A stretch of 64,000 nucleotides of DNA from Symbiodinium sp. CCMP2592 (taxonomy: Eukaryota; Sar; Dinophyceae; Suessiales; Symbiodiniaceae): positions 90,001 to 154,000 of the forward strand of contig CAJNDT010003224.1 in NCBI GenBank assembly GCA_905221615.1. Direction: 5' to 3'. Shown here one piece after another: positions 38,490 to 49,335 of this stretch. Every line of letters starts with the position of its first letter. Position 1 is the first letter of the stretch. The notes beneath the pieces were generated by a model. That model was not told the origin of the DNA. It did no database searches and was given only the letters and a program-made list of their open reading frames with translations. A program made the position numbers and the translations under genes.

Positions 38490-40300
38490 ATCTGAAAACT
38501 TTGCATCGCATCCACGACTCGAAAGAAGCATTCAGACACGAAAAGACATATCGAGACCAATCACACTTTAGAAGACTTCCTCAGTTGTGGTGCAGCTACC
38601 TCACAGCCCCTTGTCTGAAGGTGTCTTTTGCCGCCGACAAAGATTTGAGGTCTCAACAACAGCAACGAGAGCATGTTGCCCCAAGACTCACTTGCCTGCA
38701 CTTGCCTCTACCCCGAAAAACCTTCTAGCAAGGCGTAATATAGGGGCCTCAACAAGAACGGGGTGTTGGGCTGTATGATAGTATACATATAATCTGGAAC
38801 CCGAACGTCCCGCGCTAGTAATGTATTCAGGACTCCATATTACGACTGTTGGTGTTCAGACTTCGTGCCCGGAGCTCTCCTAGAATCCTGTGTAAGAGAC
38901 GAAGAGCTTACCCGCTTTTGGAGTCTGTCGGTCCTAGGGAGCAAAGCCGAATCAATCATGAGTTGAGCGACTTATATGACGCACTATTGCCTCATGGCTA
39001 CATGCAATGTGAGCTGAGCCCGCAAACATCATTAGTTGTCACACTCTCCCTTCTAATGCCACGGGTCGCATGATTTGTTCGTGTCCGGCCTTCTCAGGGG
39101 ATAGAGCAGCTTCAGAGCAAAGTCATCGCAGAACAGCATCAGAGATGGCCATAGATATCGTTCAACATGAAGACCTCAGAGATTCCGAATTTGATTGGAC
39201 GCTGCAGGCTCTAGGGTAGGGAGTTGTGGGCCTTTAGAGCATCAGGACAACGTCTTAGGTCCTCGGGAAATGTTTGTTCGAAGCCGGAGGTTGCCCCGCC
39301 AAAACTCGCAAAGATCAAATAGCACCAAAGTTGGCAATGCACGCTCGGGACAGGGTATACAGCTGTGTAGACTACGAGAAAGAAAACACATTACCAAGGA
39401 ATCGCGGCCACAATCCTAAAAGTTATCAAGCCTAAAATCCTACACAACCCACGGGTCTCGAGCTCTTGGGCATTCAGGGGCACCTCCTTTCACAACTAGA
39501 GTGAGGTTTTGAGGTACGCTAAACTATGGTTGCACAGTTACGCTAAGGGCACCAAGTATTCAGGCCCCGGCTTTATTCAGGCTTAAGCTCAAAACCTAAC
39601 CTTCCGCTCAAGGTCCCATGCAAAGATCATGAACATGTCACTCAAGAACGTCGTTCTTCTGACATAAAAATTTAGCTGATGTGCTTATCTAACATACCTA
39701 GTTCCTGAGGAGAGGGTTCTGAGTCCGAATATCAAACCCAGCATCGCCGATCCAAAAGCCGAAACTCCAACACCTGACTACAAACCCGCATCCCAGAAAC
39801 TCGAATCATCTGCTCCATCCTCGCATCTCTTTTCCATTCAAGCCACACGAAACCAGAAGTCGAAGAAACCGGCCTTAATCATCTGGGTAGTTCTTGAAAC
39901 TAGGATCAGTAGAATCCTTGCCCTTCGGGAACACCCCGGCAAAAATGTCTCTGATTTGGTGATCTTTACCCATCTGGATTTAAGGATTCGCCTCAAGTCA
40001 AGGATGCAAGGATGCTTTAGAGTCTAGAGCTTTGAGGTCTGAGCTGCATTCATGTTTGTTTCTGCGGCCGTTGTTATGTTTCGTTGGGTACCTCGGAAGG
40101 AACGTTACTTCACAAATGATGATACTGTTTCTCCTTGAAGCAGTGCTGTGACAAGTGTAGCCTAGCCTCAACCAAACAATCGAATAGAGCCAGATGCTGT
40201 CGAGCTACATCCTCCCACAAAAGGCGTGACGTATAGGAAGACTGCTCCCATGTAGAGGGCTCGGACAATTTAAGGGGGTCACAGTCTAGGATCTTGGGCT
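38490..40300. other. Spacer, no gene supported
   Basis: Between two minus-strand genes. Short frames on both strands lack motifs. No clear promoter or spliced-leader relic was seen upstream of 38459. Confidence 0.4.
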
Positions 40301-41045
40301 TCGCAGTCTATCATAGCTCTTTGCGCTCACTGGGGCTACCACTGTGAAGACCTGGTGAGTGGCATTTTGCTGCCAGGCACTGTCATGACATGATACATAA
40401 GCTGATATCCTATATAGACTAAGTGGTTATGATGGTAAAGGCTCTCCCCGCACCTCTAAGTAATCCTCAAATCCCCTAAAGACCAAGTGCCCTGAGGTAC
40501 CGCAGCGGCTTCCCCAAGTACTTTCAGCCCGGACCCCTGAACCCCAACGTTCGTAGTCGGGCTGGCCTTCAATTGGCTCGCCTGTTGTGACTCGGGCCTC
40601 CCAGCATGAAGAGCCATGGTTGAGGGCATTCGTGCTCGGAGTTTCGGCCATAGGGTCTTGGAACTTTGGGTTTAGGTTTCAAGCGTGGGAGGTCTTGCGA
40701 TGGCTTCCGAGTCAGCCATACATAATAACCAAAGGCGATGGGCATGCTGGGCAAGCAAGACGGTATCGGCTGGAAAGAGGCCAACATGAAGAGTTTCGGG
40801 CTCAACGATGACATAAGACATAAGATTGTGCAAGGAGCATAACCGATCATGACCTCAGTAGTTAAATTATTGCTTTGTTGCTTCCATGCTGCGTTGCGTC
40901 TCATGTGCTTCGACATGCCCGGCCTGCGCAAAGGGGTGCACCTCGACAAAATCAGGCAGGAAGTTGAGGGGCATGTCGTGCTGAGTCAGAACCTCGACCA
41001 GGCACAACATTCCGTGGCATTTGCTGATTCTTTATTGCCATGATA
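40300..41045. repeat. Dispersed repeat, copy 1
   Basis: It shares diverged but collinear words with 45440-46090: TTCGTAGTCGGGCTGGCCTT, TCCCAGCA.GAAGAG, GAGTTTCGG.CT.AACGATG, GACATG.C.GGCCTG, CAGGAAGTTGAG. The copies are imperfect and no intact ORF spans them, so this looks like an old transposon or segmental copy. It lies just downstream of the GTPase gene. Confidence 0.65.
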
Positions 41046-41461
41046 TCCTGCCAGCGTGCATGGACCTGACTCGTGCAGTGATGTTGATCGAGCAGCCATC
41101 TCTCTCGCATCTGCTTTCTCTACAAGTAGAAGTATTAGCGTCATGCTGCCGACCCTGAACGGATGCGTGTTGATGGAAGAGAACACACATTGAAGGCAGG
41201 CTGCCTGGCTGCGGTTTGTACTGGCAGCTACTAGCGCGTGCAGAAGCAGAGTGGATGCCAGTGGCTTCTGCATGGCAGTCTCACACCGTCGCAAGCCCGC
41301 AAGGCTAACTCTGCGACGAATCTGCTAAAATCAAAGCCCCTGCTGCACCTCAAGATTTGCCAAGACTAGAAGTTGAATACAACATGTACTACTCGTTCTG
41401 AATTTTACATGGGCTAGCCGTACAGTGGCTGTGCCGCTTGGAAAAGCCCGTGCACATTCAC

Positions 41462-43384
41462 TCATGCTCCGCCAGCAGTGAGGACCGAAAAGGAGCTGCA
41501 CGACGGGACCGAAGGGGGTTTAGCATCCGGGTCACGGGCGACGAGGTGGCTGCTACCCTTGTCGCCAGCTCGCCCACCAAACTTGCCACGGCGGGGCTGA
41601 GCGGCCTTCTTGAGCACCACGGTGAGCACCCCGTTCTCGAAGGTTGCCTCTTCAGGACAAAGCTCGAAGCGGCCTTCGGAGTAGTCGAAAGAAAACTCCT
41701 GCTCCCACACACCATGGTGCTGCCGGATAGGCTGCACCGGCTGCACGGCATGCTCGTCAATCGGTCGCTTCTTGTCCACACTGATCTTCACGCCGTTGGG
41801 CAGCTCCTCCCACTCCACGTCTTCTTCTGTCACCCCGGGGCACTCAATGCGGATGTAACGGCTGGTGCCATGGGTAGTGGTAGTGCGGTCATAGACATTC
41901 ACGATGGGATCGAAACTGACATCGTGAGCGATGATCTCGCCCAAAGGAGAGATCACTCCGCGGGTCTTCATGGCCACACGGGCCCCCTCCTGCGACAGAT
42001 TCATTCGCAGCACACCTACGCATTGGTACTCTGTGCTGAGGCCTGCGTCTGCAGGAGTAGGTTGTTGCGCATCGCAGAACTCCACGCCGATGGCCTGGTC
42101 GGGACCGCACACAGAGCTCTCCGGGCACTTGGCCTCGATGTTGACAAAGCGTGGCAGAAGCCGAGCGAGCTCTGCCTTCAAGATGTCTGCGAGGACGAGC
42201 TCCGAACCGAGGCTGTTGCGATGCTCCAGGCTCTGCAGCAGGTGCTGCCGGTTCTTCTCGTTGAACGCATCACCCGCTTTGGAGAACTCGTAGCAGAGGC
42301 CGATGTGGTGTAGAGGGGGTGCCCCCGTTCCGGCATCCTGAGTGAAGATGAGTTCGCCCAAGTGGGACTGCTCGCCATCGTAGCAACGTGTCACCTGGCG
42401 GCTGAACAGCTTGCAGGCCTCTTGGACCTCCGTGGTGTTCCGCAAGTTGTGCACCACGACCAGCTCCTTTTGCTGACCGCCCTGCACGTACTTCTGGTGC
42501 AGCATGGCCACATACTTTTGCTCGAACCAGGTCAGGTCGTTGACCACAAAGATCATGTGGTGCGCGATTCGCGAGATCATCTCGAACATCAGGGACTCCG
42601 TTGTCTGGGCATCGAGGATCGCATCCTGAACTGCTTGGGCACGGTAGGATACCGTGGACTGCACGCCAGCAGAGTCCAGGACCAGCATCCGACGCTCCTC
42701 GATCCACAGGAAGCTCAAACCCTTGGTCGTGTGGAGCTTTCCGGAAGGCAGGTTCACCCCGAAGAGCTTGTTGATCAGGAAGGTCTTGCCCTTGTCGAAG
42801 AGACCAACCACCGCGACGATGCGGAACCTCGCGGCGCTCGCCACCTGCAGCTTCGACTCCGCATGCTGAAGGAACCGGATCGCCCCTGTTGACAGGAACT
42901 GCGACAGCGACTCGAAGGCCAGGATGGCGTCATACGGAGTGCTGCGTGACTCCACCATCTTGCTGTGCCAGCGGCGCTTCAGGCGCCTTTGGTGTATACG
43001 CCATGCCAGCTGCAGGCACAGGACCGCCTTCAGCTCTCGGGACTGGCGGCGGCGCCGTCGCTCCTCCGCGCGGCGAAGCGCCTCCCTTCCCCGGATGTTA
43101 CCCCCACGCCATATGGCCTGAATTCTGGTGGCGGCTTCTCGGAACTTGCCGGGCCGATCAGCTGCCAGCGCAAGCATCTTGGCATCCTTGCCGTCGATGT
43201 GCTTGAACTGGATATGCACTTCAACTGGACTTGTCAAATCAGGGGTTTCGCAGAAGCTATTGCGTCCCCGGCCCGACAATTTCCCATTGGCTGGGTTGCA
43301 TCTCTCTTCTGTGATTAACGTGCAGCATCTCGTTCCAGCCAGCTCCCATTCCATTTCCAGGGGGACTCTGGACCAGATGAACAA
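41462..43384 (-). CDS. Single-exon protein: IQ motifs, GBP-like GTPase, C-terminal Hsp20 domain
   Basis: An uninterrupted 640-codon frame, the longest in the window. Residues about 85-135 hold two IQ-like calmodulin-binding helices (AATRIQAIWRGGNIRGREAL and AVLCLQLAWRIHQRRLKRRW). Residues about 185-420 form a large GTPase: P-loop GLFDKGKTFLINKLFG, switch TTKGLSF, DSAG as G3, and VVHNLRN in the place where GBP/atlastin-type GTPases carry their base-recognition motif. Residues about 520-605 look like an alpha-crystallin/Hsp20 domain (RYIRIECPGVTEEDVEWEEL ... FENGVLTVVLKKA). A Gly/Lys/Ser-rich tail follows. It lacks introns although its neighbours are heavily split, suggesting an mRNA-derived copy or a recent gene. 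The first ATG (43384) is taken; the first 60 residues are poorly conserved-looking and the true start may be internal. Confidence 0.8.
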   Translation of the reverse strand: MFIWSRVPLEMEWELAGTRCCTLITEERCNPANGKLSGRGRNSFCETPDLTSPVEVHIQFKHIDGKDAKMLALAADRPGKFREAATRIQAIWRGGNIRGREALRRAEERRRRRQSRELKAVLCLQLAWRIHQRRLKRRWHSKMVESRSTPYDAILAFESLSQFLSTGAIRFLQHAESKLQVASAARFRIVAVVGLFDKGKTFLINKLFGVNLPSGKLHTTKGLSFLWIEERRMLVLDSAGVQSTVSYRAQAVQDAILDAQTTESLMFEMISRIAHHMIFVVNDLTWFEQKYVAMLHQKYVQGGQQKELVVVHNLRNTTEVQEACKLFSRQVTRCYDGEQSHLGELIFTQDAGTGAPPLHHIGLCYEFSKAGDAFNEKNRQHLLQSLEHRNSLGSELVLADILKAELARLLPRFVNIEAKCPESSVCGPDQAIGVEFCDAQQPTPADAGLSTEYQCVGVLRMNLSQEGARVAMKTRGVISPLGEIIAHDVSFDPIVNVYDRTTTTHGTSRYIRIECPGVTEEDVEWEELPNGVKISVDKKRPIDEHAVQPVQPIRQHHGVWEQEFSFDYSEGRFELCPEEATFENGVLTVVLKKAAQPRRGKFGGRAGDKGSSHLVARDPDAKPPSVPSCSSFSVLTAGGA

Positions 43385-43399
43385 GCTGCAGAAACCTTC

Positions 43400-45190
43400 T
43401 TGTGCTTCAGTGTCCCCGTGGGGATAGAATTGCAGCTTGAAGTCGTGCCCCCAGAGCCGGAGTCCATGAGTGGAAAAGCAGTCTCCCTTCTGCCTGCCCG
43501 CGAGCTCCGCTGCTATGAGACGCCACGTGGCCTGACACGCGAGATACGGTCATGCAGGGGTCTACAACCGAAGGCTCTGCCAAAACATGCCAAAACGAAG
43601 TGATGCTGTAACTCCGGGCCTTCAGCTCGAAAGGGTGGATTTTGACCACGCCTCCCTCCATATTGGGAGCACTGCACCCACACAGGCAATGTGGCTGCGA
43701 AGGATTCCAAGCCACAAGCTGCCGCGAGGCCACACAATGTGCGAAAGCAAACACGATTGTGTGCAGACGTCCCTTGACTATCGGCGAAAGAGTGTCAATG
43801 CAATGCACACAAAAAAGACTGGCAGTGAATTCTGAACGCCCAGACGTGAAACGTTCGAAACCTGCGTCGCGAGAGAAACCAAGAATCCTCAACCCACACA
43901 ACTGCGACCAAGAACACATAGCATAGCTCCTGAATCCCGCATTCCCATCCTAACATAAATCTCCCAGAACCAATTCCTGAACAGGCTATGGCACTAAACC
44001 CTGACTGAGGCCAGGCAGCTCTCCGCACCGCACATATGGAGAAAACCATTTCTGCTCTAGGCTGCCACCGTCCTCGTCAATACGTTTGTTTTCGCGCATT
44101 TCTCCCTGTTACTACATGTTTTGCACTTGATGTGCTGGTAAGGATGTATAGATTAGTGGGTGGATGCGCGATGCGTAGAAGGCTTCGGCGGCCGAGGGCT
44201 TTAAGCCTGGCTCGGGCTGCATCGTGTTGTGTAAGTCCGCTTGGACTTGGAGCTGACACAATCTGCTCTTCGCAAGAAGTCCTGAACCCTGAAACTGTGA
44301 AGCCAGCAGGGCTTGCCCTTCTCCGTCAAGCCTACATGACTTCATAGTTCTTCGGGGCAACATCCCGAAGCCAAGTTAGGCCCACTCTGGCAATGGGGGG
44401 GCTGGTCTTCGGTTTGTAGGTGTGTTTGAGTTAATTATTGTTGAGGCAACCGATAGAAACTTGCAGGATCTTTGGCAGTGTAGCCTACAGAAGCTCAATG
44501 TCTGCTTGCAGCACGCAGGGATTTCAACTACACTGCACCTTTTAAAATGGAGCCCTTGCGGCCTGCATGCCTGTGGTTGTAGACTATATACCTATTCTTG
44601 AAGTACTTGGTTTGAACATGGACACCTGCCTCCCCTGGTTGCTCTTGACAACATGACTTCACAGACCTGTCTGTGTGACTCTCCTGGATGGGACCAGCCA
44701 CATCGGCTGTATGCAGACACCTGCTGCGTGAAGGGGAATGTACTATCAAGGGAACCTCATCAGAGACCGAAAATAGAGTCCCAAGGTTGGACCCAACTAG
44801 CTTTGAAGACAGGCATGCCCGAAAGAATCCATACGCACGTATACAGTAAATCAAGCTTGGTGCGCGCACTCTCGTGGGGCCACAAATACAGAAAGCCCTG
44901 CAGTTATTGAACTCCTGCTAAAACACTCAAAATCCTAATTCCCATCCTAAACACTCTGCCCCGGAAATGCTGTGTCAATCTCCGATGCCTAAAAAGACTG
45001 ATCCCCCTAACAAGGAACAACACACTCAAACCGCTTCATCACTGCACCGACATGGAGCCGAGAGCCTCCCACAAGCATCCCAACGTGCAGGAAGACGTTC
45101 CCATGCAAAAGGTTCTCAAACTTCAGTGTCACAGCCTAGGATTCGCAGGACGTGTCTATTCTAGATCCATCGCAACGCCCGACTTAGTGT
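43400..45190. other. Spacer upstream of the GTPase gene
   Basis: No exon could be supported. A 170-codon minus frame at 43407-43919 has no motif and mirrors an equally open plus strand. I searched by eye for a relict spliced-leader sequence upstream of 43384 and did not find one. Confidence 0.4.
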
Positions 45191-45204
45191 GCATACTCCC
45201 ATCG

Positions 45205-46090
45205 TTCTTGCGAATACCGAGGCTGGTACATAAGTGTAACAGAAGACCTGAATAGTCGAGTTCTGCTGCCGGCATTGCCATGACGTGGAAAACTGACATC
45301 GGTGATACTGAGTATGAACGAAGGTACGGCGACTTCCGCACACCTAAGTCCCAAACCCCTGCCCTGACCCAGTACCCGTACCCATGAACCCCAACATTCG
45401 CTCCCAACAGCACAGGGCCTACTTATTTTGCAATCTGCCATCGCTCTTCCGATTACTGGGGCTGCCAGTGAGTGAGTCGAAGTTTGCTGTCGGCAGTGTT
45501 ATTACATGGCTATGATGGTTGGCTCTCCCTGCACGCCTATGTTGCCGAATCCCTGTATTACCGCCCTTCCCCCCGGAACTTACACCCGGACCCTTAAACT
45601 CCAACATTCGTAGTCGGGCTGGCCTTCGCTGGCTATGACTCGCCTGCGTTGGTGACTTGGTCCTCCCAGCAAGAAGAGTCATGATCGAGGGCTTCACTTT
45701 TCGGAGTGTTGGGCCCCAGGGTGGAACTCTGGGCGGCTTCCATGGTTGAATGCTTCGGGATAGCTTCCGAGTCTGAGTCCTCAGCTAAGGATTTGCCTGC
45801 ATTCTCGGAGATTGTAACCAGAAGCTGGAAGCTGATCCATAGTAGTTAATAGTGAACCGTTACTGGGCATGCACAGAATTGGCTGGCGGCCAACATAAAG
45901 AGTTTCGGACTAAACGATGCAGCATTGTGCCACGAGCATAACAATTCATGGTATCAGCTATTTATCTAATTTATTTCCCTGTCCATGTCTACGTTGGGTT
46001 GCCTTTCATGTGATTTGACATGGCAGGCCTGGGCAAAGCCTTGCACCTCCACGAAACGAACCAGGAAGTTGAGAGGATGTTGTGCCAAAG
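45205..46090. repeat. Dispersed repeat, copy 2, with a partial third copy in tandem
   Basis: 45440-46090 matches copy 1 at 40.3-41.05 kb. The stretch 45205-45420 repeats the first part again (TGCCGGCA.TG.CATGACGTGG-like words ending CCCCAACATTCG), so a partial unit stands in tandem before the fuller copy. Confidence 0.55.
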
Positions 46091-46274
46091 CATAACCTCC
46101 ACAAGGGTCATCGAACAGTACGAGAATCGGGCGCGTTAAATGATTCTGTCTATGATACCCTCCCGATCCGAGCCGGCACTATTTGTAGTCATGGGTTTGA
46201 TGATCCGCGGCGTGTGTTCTGCGTTGACCCCAAAAATTGTGATCATCGTGGAATAAGCCTTGGTGGACCGGTTA

Positions 46275-46370
46275 ACCATATATATATATGTATATAATAT
46301 ATATATATATATATATATACATATACATATTATATATATTATATAATATGTGTATATATATATATATAGC

Positions 46371-46427
<57 letters not shown>

Positions 46428-46452
46428 ATATATTCCATATTATATATATATG
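46275..46452. repeat. Long TA microsatellite
   Basis: About 175 bases of TA with few interruptions, able to fold into cruciforms. It is followed from 46560 to 46735 by one of the densest CCCTAAA-type tracts of the window. Confidence 0.9.
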
Positions 46453-46559
46453 TAAGTCCCACAGCCATTGCGAAGGTAAACGACTCTCAAAGCCATCGCC
46501 GGGTTCAATGACTGGAAGAAACCCTGTCGTTTAGGGTGACCCTAAACACATAGAAACAA

Positions 46560-46735
46560 TTAATTAATTGCACCCTATACCACTATAAACCCTGAAAGCC
46601 TAAACCCCTAAGCCCCTGAACCCCCAAACCCCAAACCCGCAAATCCCTAAACTTTTAAGTCCCTCAACCCCAAACCCCTAAACCCTAAAACCCTGAACCT
46701 CTAAACCCGTAAAACCCCAACACCCTAAAACCCTA
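46560..46735. repeat. Interstitial telomere-like tract
   Basis: Degenerate CCCTAAA/CCCTGAA/CCCCAAA units run for about 175 bases. The perfect 7-mer occurs several times. The units are too irregular to be a recent telomere, but they are far denser than chance. Confidence 0.75.
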
Positions 46736-46964
46736 CGACTTGTACATGTAACAGGATATGTACATGTGTACACACACTTTCCACGCTTCCCGGAAACCTG
46801 TACACGTACTATTTATAAATCATGATCACATTTCACTGCACTTGCTCGCATCGTTCGGTCGACACCTGTGCTGCTCAATGGCTTCCTGATCATATAATAT
46901 TTCTACGGTTGCTGCCACTTTTCTGCAAGTAGTTTGCAGGTTGCACAGATTTTTTGAGAAGTGT

Positions 46965-47700
46965 TCGGGATCTGGAACTGTTTGGCGGGGTATCCAAGGC
47001 CACAGCCTTGCACTGCTGGACATTTGGGTTTGCATCTGCTCCGCTTTTGCAATTATGCATGTTCATATACGTGTTTGTAGTTGGGGCCCAGCATGGGGCA
47101 CAGGGCTGCTTTGGAGATCCGAGGCCATAGCTTTGCACATTGCTGGAGATTGGATCTGGAGTTCACATCTGATTTGGGAGCCGCTTCTGCAAATACACAC
47201 GTTTTCATCTTTGCATGCATGTGTTTGTCCGCAGTGCTCCATGTTGACTGGGGTCGGCAATCCTTGATGTTGACTGGGGTAGCTGAGGCTACAGCCCCGG
47301 CTATATATATATGAGATGGGATCTGGATTTCATGCACATGCGCTGAGCCGGGCGGCACCTCTGATATTAGTGTTCCTCGACGGAGCTTTTAAGCTCTTCG
47401 TGCGATATCCGAGGCTACAGGCTTCCCTAGGCCGTGCAGTACGAAGTGCAGCTGGTGGCCGTTTGGGGCGGCGCTTTTGCAAATCATTTCGCTATCGACT
47501 GATCCTAAATCGTAGAAAGAGCAAGACAAAAGATCTATGTGTGAATCCGAGGTCATCGCTGCGGTTTTCTTTTCGGAGACCGGGTTGCGACTGGTCTTGA
47601 TTGCTGCTTGGCCATTCTAACCCTCGGGTCTGGGTGTAATGCATTATGGGATCCGGATATGTTTCAAGCGAGGTCAGGGATGGACCGCGGCTTGGCCACA
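46965..47700. repeat. Degenerate tandem repeat of about 125-165 bp
   Basis: Two words alternate: GGATCTGGA-like (46967, 47151, 47317, 47648) and ATCCGAGGCYACAGC-like (46990, 47115, 47277, 47403, 47540). The units are strongly diverged. Plus-strand frames across them are not conserved between units. Confidence 0.45.
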
Positions 47701-48449
47701 CGTGGCCGTGCTGGTATCTCTTATGCATTTATAAACACACCTGCATGTGCAGGGTTTTCATTCCGCTTCATCCGGGTGCTAAGGCTTTTCTGTTGCTGAG
47801 CAGCTGGCTCATTTACGAGATACATCTGAACGATGCCGGTCGCCATCGCCAGTGGGCATTGATTCTGGGCTCGGTCCGTCCCGCCTCTGCTCCCTGCTGT
47901 CATGCATATATACGTGTGTTTGTGCATGCTTACCTCCGTTTCTTCGGACATTACAGATCAATTTTGTTGTGACCTGTGGGTGCCGACTTGCCCTTGTTTG
48001 GGGCCAGAGCTCAAGGCCAGGCTATTGGGCATGGTTTCATAGAATCTTACATCTACGTAATAATTCACTGGGAGGCGTCCCTCCATGGCGGTGTCGGCGG
48101 CTTTTCGCATGGAGCAGCAGCTGCTACTCGAGGAGCAGATTCTACATGGAGTGTGTATGTCGTTTGTATGTAATAATTCATGATGGATGGCAGGACTTCA
48201 TGAACACATGGATTACTCAAGATCCGAACTATCTTCTGAATGTGAGGAAGAAAAAGGACAGGCTTTCAATGCTTGTTTTCAGCTTCTGTGTGCTTGTACT
48301 TTTAAATTCATCGATGGACATGTAGGATCGCAACCTTTTGAACATCCCGAGCTCCGGTGTCTCTTCGGCGGAAATGGCCGGGTGATTGATTTCCTGCTAG
48401 CTGCATGCATGCATGCAGTATCGAACTTCCGATTCCATTGAACAACCCC

Positions 48450-48538
48450 TGCAGTTGGAAGTCAACTTTACCTTCATGTGCAACTACCTGGCTACCGTGG
48501 ACTGCCACCTCCCGCTCTTCTCCACTCACAAGGACCAG
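48450..48538 (+). CDS. Exon-like piece (strand uncertain)
   Basis: On the plus strand it reads LEVNFTFMCNYLATVDCHLP then LFSTHKDQ after CTGCAG. On the minus strand the same bases read SSLVLVSGEEREVAVHGSQV, which is also protein-like. One of the two is a real exon. The plus strand is preferred because the exons that follow at 48.6-52.0 kb are on plus. Confidence 0.35.
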
Positions 48539-48595
48539 TGAGCTCAGTGCATGTAACGACATTGTGTTGGTGAGCCCTCACCCCTCGCCTGTAGG

Positions 48596-48832
48596 CCGTG
48601 CTTGTAACGATGGCGAAACGGTATTGCATACTGCCGCAAAACAGCCGTCGCAAGCTTATCCGCGCCTTTTGTCGGCAGATGATGTATTGTCGTCGGGTTT
48701 TGCTTTTGTGCAGATTCTTGGAAAATCTTGCCGGCTATGTGTTGAGGCTTGGGCTGCGGCGGAAGCCGCAGCCATTCGGGGCATGGCCGTGCATGCTTTG
48801 CTGTTGGCTCGGCGGTCTGCTGGGTCAAAGTG
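48596..48832 (+). CDS. Exon of a plus-strand gene, helical protein
   Basis: After CCTGTAG it reads RACNDGETVLHTAAKQPSQA, then YPRLLSADDVLSSGFAFVQ and CVEAWAAAEAAAIRGMAVHA, ending SAGSK. NDGETVLHTAA recalls the start of an ankyrin repeat but the rest does not follow the pattern. Its first codons (ACND) are duplicated 51 bases upstream (48547-48559 against 48598-48610, 12 of 13 identical). Confidence 0.45.
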
Positions 48833-49167
48833 TCTTGCCTGGAGTTATGTTCCACACCCGCACAAATGCATACACACATACATGTACACTTTCACATGTA
48901 CACAATGTGCCAACACACTATATACATAAAGAAAAGTCGCTACCATCATCAGATCAGGGGTTCGAGGTCGATGGCATTCGCCTACTTATGAAACTAGCTG
49001 CCTTATAACCCCCCCCCACCCCAAAACCGATCGTAAAGCAGTCATATACATTACTATAGTAGTGTCCGGGTGCAGAGTGGGTTTAAATCCGAGGTCGGGC
49101 AAGATCCGAATTCTCAAGGAGCTCATCGTCACGTCGCTGGGAAGCGGTGCCTAGACTTAATATTATG

Positions 49168-49210
49168 TATATATATATATATATATTATAGATATATATT
49201 CGAAGCTTAA

Positions 49211-49251
<41 letters not shown>
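49168..49251. repeat. TA microsatellite
   Basis: Two TA runs separated by a short GATATATATTCGAAGC segment, just before the exon at 49264. Confidence 0.85.
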
Positions 49252-49263
49252 GCCCAAACCTAG

Positions 49264-49335
49264 GTGGTAGTGATCCGGATGATGCCATCCTCGCCGAGAT
49301 TCAGGCTTCGGCCCTCGATCGAACGAGTTTGCAGG
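49264..49335 (+). CDS. Exon of the 49.3-52.0 kb gene
   Basis: After CCTAG it reads GGSDPDDAILAEIQASALD then RTSLQ. Acidic, helical and clearly protein-like. It may join the next exon through similar GCAGGA.T / TCAGGATT bases. Confidence 0.5.

Noticed and set aside
41438-42313. 291-codon plus-strand ORF opposite the GTPase gene
   Set aside because: Shadow of the GC-rich minus-strand gene. The minus frame has the GTPase and Hsp20 motifs.
38460-43900. Relict dinoflagellate spliced-leader sequence upstream of the minus-strand genes
   Set aside because: I looked for the CCATTTTGGCTCAAG core and its reverse complement by eye and did not find it. Short fragments such as CTTGAGCC at 33.4 kb lack the rest.
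43407-43919. 170-codon minus-strand ORF upstream of the GTPase
   Set aside because: No motif and the opposite strand is equally open. It is separated by a stop and a different frame from the GTPase.
48596-48700. Ankyrin repeat
   Set aside because: NDGETVLHTAA fits the first half of one repeat only. No further repeat follows.
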